Assembly: GCA_035651595.1 (NCBI GenBank)
Contig: DASRFJ010000352.1
Location: 1-17,175, forward strand
Source of the DNA: JAFARZ01 sp035651595
GTDB taxonomy: Bacteria > Actinomycetota > Actinomycetes > Streptosporangiales > Streptosporangiaceae
DNA: 17,175 bases
Direction: 5' to 3'
In this document: one piece after another, positions 7,322 through 13,695 of the stretch
How the letters are laid out: each line of letters begins with the position of its first letter
Position numbering within the stretch: the stretch's first letter is position 1
Notes under the pieces: model-generated
Told to the model about the DNA's origin: nothing
Databases searched by the model: none
What the model saw: only the letters and a program-made list of their open reading frames with translations
Program-made: the position numbers and the translations under genes

Positions 7322-8299
7322 GTGACGACGATAGAGGGATTCGATCGCCTGGTCGAACCGTTCCGGACGGAGCTGCTGGCGTACTGCTACCGGATGCTCG
7401 GCTCGGCTCACGACGCGGAAGACCTGGTTCAGGACACGTACCTGCGGGCGTGGCGGGCGCGGGAGCAGTACGACGAGACGCGCAGCTCACTGCGCACCTG
7501 GCTCTACCGGATCGCGACGAACGTCTGCCTGACCGCCTTGGCGGTCCGCGGCCGCCGGCCGCTGCCGTCGGGGCTGGTGGCCGCGTCGGATCCGCGCGGA
7601 CCGCTCGTCCGGGGAGAGAACGTCACCTGGCTCCAGCCGTTGCCGGATTCGTTGCTGGACGCCGGCGACCCGGCGAGAGCCGTGATCGACCGCAGCAGCC
7701 TGCGCTTGGCGTTCGTCGCCGCGCTACAGCACCTGTCGGCGCGTGAGCGCGGGGCGCTGATCCTGCGCGACGTGCTCGGTTTCTCCGCGTCCGAGGCCGC
7801 GGAAATCCTCGGCACAACCGTCGTATCGGTCAACAGTTCCCTCCAGCGGGCGCGGAGCCGCGTGAAGGAATCCGGAGCCGTGCAGGAACGTCTCAGCGAG
7901 CCGTCCGCGGCCGAACAGCGCGCCTGGGTCGATCGCTACATGAAGGCGTTCGAGCGGGCCGACATCGAGGGCCTCAAGCGGCTGCTCACCGAGGACGTGC
8001 TCATGGAGATGCCGCCGATGATCAACTGGTTCACCGGCACCGGCAACTACGGCCTGTTCATGGAGTGGGTCTTCGAGAAGGCCGGGACGAACTGGAGCCT
8101 GAAGCCCGTCGCGGCCAACGGCCAGCATGGATTCGCCGCCTACCGGCGCGTCGGCGACGGATACGAGCTGCACACGCTCCAGATCTTCACCGTCACCGCC
8201 GAAGGCATCAGCCGGAACTCGGTGTTCCAGGATCCGGAGGTCTTCGCGTCGTTCGGTCTGGCAGCCGGACTGGACAAGTCTTTAGCTCCGACGCGATGA
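7322..8299 (+). CDS. ECF RNA polymerase sigma factor with C-terminal SnoaL-like domain
   Basis: The protein has 325 residues. The sigma-70 region 2 spans about residues 8-75, with DAEDLVQDTYLRAWR (31-45) for core binding and -10 recognition. Region 4 (about 125-180) has LSARERGALILRDVLGFSASEAAEIL and the recognition helix TVVSVNSSLQRARSR. Residues 200-320 form a SnoaL/NTF2-like domain (DRYMKAFERADIEGLKRLLTEDVLMEMPP...). That layout matches the SigX5-type (TIGR02960-like) ECF group, in which the tail is thought to control activity in place of a separate anti-sigma factor. No anti-sigma gene is adjacent. I chose GTG at 7322 because AAGGGG lies seven bases upstream. The frame is open farther left through the palindrome, but without protein similarity. 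The SgcJ-like gene follows on the same strand after 76 bases and is a possible partner. Confidence 0.88.
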   Translation: MTTIEGFDRLVEPFRTELLAYCYRMLGSAHDAEDLVQDTYLRAWRAREQYDETRSSLRTWLYRIATNVCLTALAVRGRRPLPSGLVAASDPRGPLVRGENVTWLQPLPDSLLDAGDPARAVIDRSSLRLAFVAALQHLSARERGALILRDVLGFSASEAAEILGTTVVSVNSSLQRARSRVKESGAVQERLSEPSAAEQRAWVDRYMKAFERADIEGLKRLLTEDVLMEMPPMINWFTGTGNYGLFMEWVFEKAGTNWSLKPVAANGQHGFAAYRRVGDGYELHTLQIFTVTAEGISRNSVFQDPEVFASFGLAAGLDKSLAPTR

Positions 8300-8333
8300 G
8301 TTCCGGTCCCTCCGCCGGTATGTACTGCCGAAC

Positions 8334-8353
8334 TCGCCGGGATACTCCGGCGA
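8334..8353 (+). other. Short hairpin in front of the SgcJ-like gene
   Basis: TCGCCGG (8334-8340) and CCGGCGA (8347-8353) form a perfect 7-bp stem with a 6-base loop. It lies between the sigma factor stop and the GAGGGAGA ribosome-binding site of the next gene. It may separate or attenuate the two messages. The stem is short, and GC-rich DNA forms such stems by chance. Confidence 0.35.
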
Positions 8354-8375
8354 ACCGATAACGAGGGAGAATCCG

Positions 8376-8786
8376 ATGTCAGACACTCGTGCGGCGGACG
8401 TGGCGGCCATCCAGGCGGTGCTGGTTGACTCTTACAAGGCGTGGGATGCTGGCGACGCCGACGGCATGGTCGCCGGCTACACCGCGGACGCGACCGCCAT
8501 CATGACCGGTTCGCTTCGCGGTAGCCGTGAGGTGATCCGCGACAGCATGGCCGCCGGCTTCGCGGGGCCGCTTAAGGGCAGCTCGACCTACAACAAGCAG
8601 CTCAGCCTCCGCTTCGTCGGCAGGGACGCCGCGATCGTCGTCAGCGAATCCGGCATCCTGTTCGCGGGTCAGACCGAGGTCCCGGACGCGGCGAAGGTGA
8701 ACGCGACCTGGGTTTTCGAGAAGCGGGATGGCCAGTGGCTGATCGCCGCCTATCACAACAGCCCGGTGCTGGCGCCCGGGCAGTGA
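8376..8786 (+). CDS. SgcJ/EcaC family (NTF2-like, DUF4440-type) protein
   Basis: This 136-residue single-domain protein with the cone-shaped NTF2/SnoaL fold matches the SgcJ/EcaC group by its pattern. An N-terminal helix AIQAVLVDSYKAWDAGDADGMVAGYTADAT (in sections) is followed by G(S)REVIRDSMAAGF, then strands ending in NATWVFEKRDGQWLIAAYHNSPV, the usual end of this family. Members are called oxidoreductases in antibiotic clusters, but most are uncharacterised small-ligand-binding proteins, so no reaction is assigned. The ATG at 8376 has GAGGGAGA seven bases upstream. It follows the sigma factor on the same strand and ends before a strong terminator, so the two genes probably form a unit or a regulator-target pair. 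Its fold is the same as that of the sigma factor tail. Confidence 0.85.
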   Translation: MSDTRAADVAAIQAVLVDSYKAWDAGDADGMVAGYTADATAIMTGSLRGSREVIRDSMAAGFAGPLKGSSTYNKQLSLRFVGRDAAIVVSESGILFAGQTEVPDAAKVNATWVFEKRDGQWLIAAYHNSPVLAPGQ

Positions 8787-8798
8787 ACCGTTAAACGC

Positions 8799-8831
8799 CG
8801 TGAAGCCCCTGGCGGAACGAGGGGCTTCACG
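8799..8831 (+). terminator. Perfect stem-loop terminator after the SgcJ-like gene
   Basis: CGTGAAGCCCCT (8799-8810) pairs with AGGGGCTTCACG (8820-8831), 12 bp with a 9-base loop, beginning 13 bases after the stop codon. There is no long T-run, which is common for actinobacterial terminators. It separates the sigma/SgcJ unit from the BpsA-like gene, whose own start is only 33 bases downstream. Confidence 0.8.
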
Positions 8832-8864
8832 TGCGGGCGTGCGGGGAGGTGCGAGACTTACGCC

Positions 8865-10610
8865 GTGGATTCAGAGCCAGTCGACGCGGTCGCCGCGCTG
8901 ATCGATGCCCGCCGGCCGGACGGCAGGCGGCTGCGCGAGCTGCTGTGCCTGCTCGCCGACGGGCCGGCCGACCTTGCGGAGCTGGTGCGGCGGTCCGCGT
9001 TGCCGCGCAAGACGGTGGAGGAGATGCTCGCCGCGATCGGCGGCGACCTGGCCCGGGAGGGCGGGAAGGTAGCGATCGCGGCCCGCCAGGCGGACGCGTA
9101 CCGGAAGCGATTCGGTTTCGAGCAGCTGAGCACGACGCGCCTGGCGGATCCGCTCGGGCGGCGGCTCGCGGACGCGGACGCGGTCGCGGTCCTGCGTGTC
9201 ATGGAGGAGGTCATCGCCGGGACGCCGGCGGCCCGGTCCGAGCTCGATCACGTGCAGGCGACGCCGGAGACGGCGGTGCGGCGAGCCCTGTGGCTGGACA
9301 GCACGTACGACCTGCGCGGCGCCGTAGTCCTGTGCGTCGGTGACCATGACCTGACGTCGCTGGCGGTCGGGCAGGTCACGCCCGGCGTGCGGATCGTGGT
9401 GGCGGACATCGACGAACGGATCCTGGAGTACATCGACGGCTGGGCGGCGCGGCTGCGGCTCGACATCCGCTGCTTGGTCAGCGATTTCCGGTTCTGGCTG
9501 GCTGAGGCGGCGGCCGGCTGCGCCGATCTGGTCTTCACCGACCCGCCCTACACACCCGAAGGCACGACGCTGTTCACGGCCAGGGCCCTCCAGGGCCTGG
9601 CGAACAAGGATCACGGCCGCGTCGTCGTCGCCTACGGCTACAGCGACCGCCATCCGAGCCTGGGCCTGCAGGGCCAGTCGGCCGCCAGCCGGCTGGGCCT
9701 GGCCGCCGAGGAGCAGCTGCGGGCGTTCAGCAGGTACGACGGCGCCCAGGCGGTCGGCAGCGCGAGCGATCTGTACATCTGGCGGCCGACCAGCCGGTCC
9801 TGGCAGCTGCTCGACGGCGTCCTTTCGGAGGTTCAGACGAACATCTACACGCGCGGCGGCCAGTCGCTGGAAGGTTCGCCGCAGGGCGAGCAGACCGGCT
9901 GGAGCGCGATGCCCGCGGCCGTGCTGCGGGTCACCGAGGACGATGGGTTCCCGCTGCGAGTCGTGGCGGCCGCGGGGAGAGGTGCGGCCCCGGGAACCGC
10001 CGCCCCGGGGACCGCCGCCCCGGGGATCGCCGCCCCGGGGATCGCCGCCCCGGGGACCGCCGCCCCGGGGACCGCCGCGGGGCCTGCGCGGATCCGGCTG
10101 GGAACGCTGCTCTCGGCCGGAATCCCGGCCGGCATGACGACCCGGACCCCGTTCGCCGTCGCGGCCGACCTCCGCGCGGATCCCGGCGCCTGGCTGCTCC
10201 GGGTCCTGCTCGCCGCTAACGCCGACCGGGTCGTCGCGGTGGTTCCGTCCGGTCACCGGGACGTCCGGGACGAGGCCGGTCAGCGGGCGCTCGCCGGACT
10301 GGTCGCCCAGAAGTTCACGCTCCGCTTCCGGACCGGCCAGCCCGACGCCGGTAGCACGATCGTCGTGGCCACGGCGGTTTCCTCCGCGGCGAGCGTGGCG
10401 TCGTGGGTGCTGCGCCGGGCCCACGGGAAGATCGGCAACGTTTGGCGGGACGCGTTGCTGGCCGCGGACACCGGCGAGCCTCCGCTCACCAAGCGTGCGG
10501 CGCGCGCGATCGTGGAAGCCAGGGCAAGTCGCCCGGACATCCTGTCCGCGCGCCTCATCGACCTGCCCAGGCACCAGCTAGCGGGGCTGCTCGACGACGC
10601 GTTGCGCTGA
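8865..10610 (+). CDS. BpsA-family (bis-aminopropyl spermidine synthase-like) aminopropyltransferase with C-terminal extension
   Basis: The protein has 581 residues. Residues 1-75 form a winged-helix-like segment (RRLRELLCLLADGPADLAELVRRSALPRKTVEEML, in parts). Residues about 110-350 are a Rossmann methyltransferase-like domain with VVLCVGDHDLTSLAV (G159, D160, D162), VVVADIDERILEYID and DLVFTDPPYTPEG (D226-Y229). This order is that of archaeal/thermophile BpsA, which adds aminopropyl groups to spermidine. There the motifs are GDDD and DPPE as I recall them; here they read GDHD and DPPY, so the substrate may differ. A run of six APGTA/APGIA repeats (residues 375-404) leads into about 175 further residues that I do not recognise. 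Archaeal homologues are only about 350 long. The start is GTG at 8865; GGGGAGGT lies rather far upstream (14 bases). Confidence 0.75.
   Translation: MDSEPVDAVAALIDARRPDGRRLRELLCLLADGPADLAELVRRSALPRKTVEEMLAAIGGDLAREGGKVAIAARQADAYRKRFGFEQLSTTRLADPLGRRLADADAVAVLRVMEEVIAGTPAARSELDHVQATPETAVRRALWLDSTYDLRGAVVLCVGDHDLTSLAVGQVTPGVRIVVADIDERILEYIDGWAARLRLDIRCLVSDFRFWLAEAAAGCADLVFTDPPYTPEGTTLFTARALQGLANKDHGRVVVAYGYSDRHPSLGLQGQSAASRLGLAAEEQLRAFSRYDGAQAVGSASDLYIWRPTSRSWQLLDGVLSEVQTNIYTRGGQSLEGSPQGEQTGWSAMPAAVLRVTEDDGFPLRVVAAAGRGAAPGTAAPGTAAPGIAAPGIAAPGTAAPGTAAGPARIRLGTLLSAGIPAGMTTRTPFAVAADLRADPGAWLLRVLLAANADRVVAVVPSGHRDVRDEAGQRALAGLVAQKFTLRFRTGQPDAGSTIVVATAVSSAASVASWVLRRAHGKIGNVWRDALLAADTGEPPLTKRAARAIVEARASRPDILSARLIDLPRHQLAGLLDDALR
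9987..10076 (+). repeat. Six tandem 15-base repeats inside the BpsA-like gene
   Basis: Six in-frame copies of GCCCCGGGGACCGCC (first copy GGGAACC, copies 3 and 4 GGGATCG) encode APGTA or APGIA, forming a low-complexity Ala/Pro/Gly linker between the catalytic domain and the C-terminal extension. Copy number can change by slippage without breaking the frame. Confidence 0.9.
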
Positions 10611-10850
10611 GGGGCCCGAACGCGCGCTCACGGAGGAACTCATCGGCCCAGGAGGCATGGACAAGGAGCAGTTGGCCGAGCAGATCGAACAGATCGAACA
10701 CGCCGGACGCCAAAGCTGACGCAGAAGGAGAGGAAAATCACCACGATCGGGGCGCCAGCTTGGCACGCAGGAGCCGGAATGCCTGATTAGTGGCGGCGTG
10801 ATGTGATCAGATGTTCCTGGAAGGCGGAGTCCATGCCTATAGGAGACAAC

Positions 10851-11630
10851 ATGCCGCTGACGCCCGCAGACGTGCGGAACAAGCAGTTCAGTACCACCCG
10901 GCTTCGACCCGGCTACGACGAAGAAGAAGTCGATGCCTTCCTAGATGAGGTCGAGGCGGAGCTTGACCGGCTGCTCCAGGAAAACGAGGAGCTCAGGTCC
11001 AAGCTGGCTGAAAGCTTGCGCGGCGGCGGAGGCAAGGCCGCACCGGCGTTGTCGTCGCCGATGTCTGCCCCGCCACCCGAGATGATGGAACCGGAGTGGG
11101 CCGGGGCGATGCTCGGAGCGCCGCCGGCACTGTCGCCAGAGCAAGAGCGTCAGCCGGGCACCGTGATGACCGGCTCGCCGGGTCAGAACGTGGAGTCCAT
11201 CGCTCGCATGCTCAGCATCGCTCAGCAGACCGCGGATCAGGCAGTCGCGGACGCGCGGCGAGAGGCCAGCGAGACACTTGGCCAAGCGCGCAGGGAGGCC
11301 GGTGACATCCTCAGCAAGGCGCGTCGTCAGGCAGAGCAGATAGCCAGCGACGCCCGGGCGCGCTCGGAGAGCCTGGACCGCGATGCCCAGGAACGGCACC
11401 GCCAGGCGCTGGGCTCACTGATCAAGCAGCGTGAGGAACTGGAGCGGAAGGTAGATGACCTGCGGACCTTCGAACGCGAGTGCCGCACCCGGCTGATGGC
11501 TTACCTGCAAGGTCAGCTCCGGACGCTCGACACCGATGCCGTCAGCAGCGGTACGTTCCCGCCGATGATCACCGCTCAGCACGCCGGTCCCTTCGGCGTG
11601 CGGCCGCCCGAGCCTGAGCCACGAAGTTAA
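10851..11630 (+). CDS. DivIVA domain-containing (Wag31-like) coiled-coil protein
   Basis: This 259-residue protein begins with the conserved DivIVA membrane- and curvature-binding head: MPLTPADVRNKQFSTTRL followed by RPGYDEEEVDAFLDEVEAEL and a first coiled coil ending in LQENEELRSKLAESL. A Gly/Ala/Pro/Met-rich linker (about residues 58-115) is followed by a long second coiled coil rich in A, R, E and Q (about 120-225), as in mycobacterial and streptomycete polar-growth scaffolds. It would act at the inner face of the membrane in cell-pole or septum organisation. I chose ATG at 10851, with AGGAG five bases upstream. The in-frame ATGs at 10803 and 10833 would add residues that do not belong to the family. 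It is not next to ftsZ or other cell-division genes, so it is probably a paralogue rather than the main Wag31. Confidence 0.85.
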   Translation: MPLTPADVRNKQFSTTRLRPGYDEEEVDAFLDEVEAELDRLLQENEELRSKLAESLRGGGGKAAPALSSPMSAPPPEMMEPEWAGAMLGAPPALSPEQERQPGTVMTGSPGQNVESIARMLSIAQQTADQAVADARREASETLGQARREAGDILSKARRQAEQIASDARARSESLDRDAQERHRQALGSLIKQREELERKVDDLRTFERECRTRLMAYLQGQLRTLDTDAVSSGTFPPMITAQHAGPFGVRPPEPEPRS

Positions 11631-12043
11631 CGTCCGGACCCGATCGCGTCTTGCAGGATCCGGGGATCGGCGAAGTCGCGGGAGTGCACGATGAGGCCGT
11701 CGCGGATTCGGATGATCTGGACCGACGTTGTCGTGAACGGCCGGTCTGTCGTGGTCACGGTCCCCGTCGTCCGCATCTCCGTGATCACCACCTCTGGATC
11801 CTGGGTCTGGTGAAGCTTCGTCACTTCGAAGATCTCCAGTCGAAGCGGCGACGCCAGGACACGCCGCGAGTACTCGCGGATCGCCGCCTGGCCCGCGACG
11901 CGCGCGGGCGTGCCCGGCGGCCCCGCAAAGGACGACTCGATCACCGCATCGGGCGCGAACAGGGCAGCGAAGCCGTCGGCGTCGCCGGTCAAGATCAGCT
12001 GGCTGCGTCGGGCCAGGACGTCGGCGGGTGTGGCGGATGACAT
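11627..12043 (-). CDS. NTF2-like (SnoaL) family protein
   Basis: This 138-residue SnoaL-like domain protein has an N-terminal helix SATPADVLARRSQLILTGDADGFAALFAPDAVIESSFAGPPG, G(Q)AAIREYSRRVL, and strands including VVITEMRTTGTV and TTSVQIIRIRDGLIVHSRDFADP (the long runs are named here only in sections). This is the pattern of small ketosteroid-isomerase-like proteins. No catalytic function can be assigned. The ATG at 12043 has GGGAGGA about ten bases upstream. It is transcribed divergently from the TetR gene and shares with it an intergenic region carrying a repeated box, so it is the most likely target of that regulator. Its stop overlaps the DivIVA stop through the palindrome TTAA. Confidence 0.83.
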   Translation of the reverse strand: MSSATPADVLARRSQLILTGDADGFAALFAPDAVIESSFAGPPGTPARVAGQAAIREYSRRVLASPLRLEIFEVTKLHQTQDPEVVITEMRTTGTVTTTDRPFTTTSVQIIRIRDGLIVHSRDFADPRILQDAIGSGR

Positions 12044-12070
12044 GCGACAGATCCTCCCAGTCAGGGTCGT

Positions 12071-12142
12071 TCGGTCAACAACCGTTCATTGAACAAGCGT
12101 AGAACCAAATGAGCATCTCGGTCAACAGCCGTAGAATGAAAC
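12071..12142. promoter_or_regulatory. Divergent promoter region with duplicated operator-like box
   Basis: TCGGTCAACAACCGT (12071-12085) and TCGGTCAACAGCCGT (12118-12132) are direct repeats with one difference, 47 bases apart. The first continues into the perfect palindrome GTTCATTGAAC (12084-12094); the second continues with AGAATGAAAC. On the minus strand TTGACC (12120-12125), an 18-base spacer and TACGCT (12096-12101) form a plausible promoter for the NTF2-like gene. On the plus strand TAGAAT (12132-12137) is seven bases from the TetR ATG, which suggests a leaderless transcript. Both promoters overlap the boxes, as expected for a self-controlling TetR repressor. Confidence 0.55.
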
Positions 12143-12143
12143 A

Positions 12144-12713
12144 ATGACCGCTCCCAGGCCGGGTTCCCGCGCCGAGCAGCGCCGCCATACCGAGGCGCGC
12201 ATCCTCCACGCCGCGACTCAGGTCTTCTTCAGCGCCGGATACGACCGGACCACCATTCGGGCCGTGGCTTCGGCCGCGGGAGTAGACGCGGGTCTGGTCA
12301 TGCACTACTTCGGGTCCAAGCAGGAGTTGTACCGGCGAGTGATCGACGCCGCCCCGGTCCCCGAGGTCAGCGGGACGCCAGCCGAGGCGGCCGAGCAGAT
12401 CCTCGCCGGGCTCGCCGCCAGGCTGGCGGATGAACCGGTCGCGTCGCTGGCTCTCTTGCGCTCGATGCTGACCAATCCCGAGGCCGCCAGCGCCGCCAGC
12501 GCCGGCATCGCTCGCTACGAGGCGCAGATCGCCCAGGCCATCACCGCCGAGGACGCGGACCTGCGAGCCGCGATTATCAGTGGCATCATCCTCGGCATCA
12601 CGGTCTCCCGGCATCTGATCAAAGCCGACGAACTCGCCACCGCCGACCCGGCGGAGGTCATCAAGCTGTTGCGGCCCTGCGTATTTTCGCTAGCGGAAAG
12701 CCAGCCCGGCTAA
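12144..12713 (+). CDS. TetR/AcrR family transcriptional regulator
   Basis: This 189-residue protein has the classic TetR N-terminal DNA-binding domain. RILHAATQVFFSAGYDRTT starts helix 1, and TIRAVASAAGVDAGLVMHYFGSKQELY (about residues 37-63, in sections) contains the helix-turn-helix and the Y-F-x-S-K turn. The C-terminal ligand-binding domain (about 70-185) is helical and resembles the TetR_C group with LLRSMLTNPEAA and AIISGIILGITVSRHLI. No ribosome-binding site is evident before ATG 12144, and a -10-like TAGAAT lies just upstream, consistent with leaderless translation. It probably represses its own gene and the divergent NTF2-like gene. The 3' end overlaps the convergent DUF1684 gene by 24 bases. 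The ligand is unknown. Confidence 0.9.
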   Translation: MTAPRPGSRAEQRRHTEARILHAATQVFFSAGYDRTTIRAVASAAGVDAGLVMHYFGSKQELYRRVIDAAPVPEVSGTPAEAAEQILAGLAARLADEPVASLALLRSMLTNPEAASAASAGIARYEAQIAQAITAEDADLRAAIISGIILGITVSRHLIKADELATADPAEVIKLLRPCVFSLAESQPG

Positions 12714-13544
12714 GCGGCGCTCGTGCGGTATCCGCTCTCCCGCTTCGATCGCCACCGGCAGGTGGTTCTCGGGCGGCGGCAGCGGGCAGGTCGCCAGGTC
12801 GGTGTAGGCGCAGGGCAGGTTCGTCGCGCGGTTGAAGTCGAGCACGACCCGCCCGTCCGGGGCCGGCGGCGCCAGCCGCAAGACCCTGCTGGCGGCGTAG
12901 GTTGTGACCCCGGAGGTGGCGTCGGTGAACAGCACCATCAAGCTGCCCGGATCGTGACCGGGGAACGCCGTGAGGCTGAGCGGCTGCCCGTCCAGCTCGA
13001 ACTCGATCCGCCCGGGAGCGTCGTAGACGTGCTGCAACCCGTCCACGGCCGCGCCCACCGTGGTCGGCCGCGCCTCGCCGAACGGCACGTACCGGCCCGT
13101 GACGGCCCATCGCGGGTGCGGCAGGTAGGCAGGCGTGCCAGCGAAGTTCAGGCGGAGCCACGTGTCAGGATGACGCGGGCGAACGATATCGCGCCCGCAT
13201 CGCTTGGCGACCTCGATCAGCACGTCACCCCAGCTCGCGTTGATCCCGCCCCGCTCGGGAATCACCCCGAAGCAATGCCGGCCGCGCACGACGGCACCGT
13301 CGATCACCAGCTGCTCGTCGCCCACGAGCTGGACCATCACGCCGTCCGGGCCGGTGTGCCACGCACCGGGAGCGTTGCTGAACCGCTGGGCCGCGCCGGT
13401 GAGCCAGTGCAGGTTGGTGATCGCCAGGAACCCGTGCGGGCCGGCCAGCCGGGCCTCGTGCTGGGTATGCCACGCGCGCCAGGCGGCGGTGAACTCGCCG
13501 AGGTCGGCAGCCTCCGGGTGCGTGGTCTGGCCGCGGAGCGTCAT
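12690..13544 (-). CDS. DUF1684 domain-containing protein
   Basis: This 284-residue cytoplasmic protein has no signal peptide or membrane segment. The family is recognised by FTAAWRAWHTQHEARLAGPHGFLAITNLHWL (in parts) at the N-terminus, HCFGVIPERG, TYAASRVLRL, and the highly conserved C-terminal block VVLDFNRATNLPCAYTDLATCPLPPPENHLPVAIEAGE (in parts, about residues 235-270). DUF1684 has no proven general function that I can name. It occurs as a stand-alone protein in many actinomycetes, so I assign none. The ATG at 13544 follows AAGGAGAGG closely. A good sigma-70-like promoter lies 28 bases upstream of the start codon. It is divergent from the DHA2 exporter and convergent with the TetR gene. 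Confidence 0.88.
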   Translation of the reverse strand: MTLRGQTTHPEAADLGEFTAAWRAWHTQHEARLAGPHGFLAITNLHWLTGAAQRFSNAPGAWHTGPDGVMVQLVGDEQLVIDGAVVRGRHCFGVIPERGGINASWGDVLIEVAKRCGRDIVRPRHPDTWLRLNFAGTPAYLPHPRWAVTGRYVPFGEARPTTVGAAVDGLQHVYDAPGRIEFELDGQPLSLTAFPGHDPGSLMVLFTDATSGVTTYAASRVLRLAPPAPDGRVVLDFNRATNLPCAYTDLATCPLPPPENHLPVAIEAGERIPHERRLAGLAFR

Positions 13545-13571
13545 GGACCTCTCCTTTCAGGACCTAAAAGA

Positions 13572-13600
13572 ACGCTACACACCGGCCGTCCAGTCGTCAA
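13572..13600 (-). promoter_or_regulatory. Promoter of the DUF1684 gene
   Basis: On the minus strand TTGACG (13595-13600), a 17-base spacer and TAGCGT (13572-13577) form a good housekeeping-type promoter. The expected start site lies about 20 bases before the ATG, which leaves room for the AGGAGAGG ribosome-binding site. Confidence 0.6.
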
Positions 13601-13695
13601 TCCAGACCGAAATACTAGACATTAGCGTGAGCCATCTGACCTGCGGGGTTCGGGATCGATAGCACGTGGGTACGTTTCGCCGAGGGAGGTGCGCG

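Noticed and set aside
8871..10574. Minus-strand open frame of 567 codons opposite the BpsA-like gene
   Set aside because: It is Arg/Gly-rich with a long GGPRGG repeat that is only the reverse reading of the APGTA units. No family motif is present, while the plus strand has clear methyltransferase-like motifs.
10657..10719. Possible 20-residue ORF (MDKEQLAEQIEQIEHAGRQS) between the BpsA-like and DivIVA-like genes
   Set aside because: The AGGAGG lies only one base before the ATG, too close to work well, and the peptide matches nothing I know. The helical look is weak evidence, so it was left out of the gene list.
12685..12699. TTTCGCTAGCGGAAA near-palindrome at the TetR/DUF1684 junction as a bidirectional terminator
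   Set aside because: It lies inside the overlapping coding ends and pairs imperfectly (one bulged G) with a very small loop, so a terminator role is not supported.
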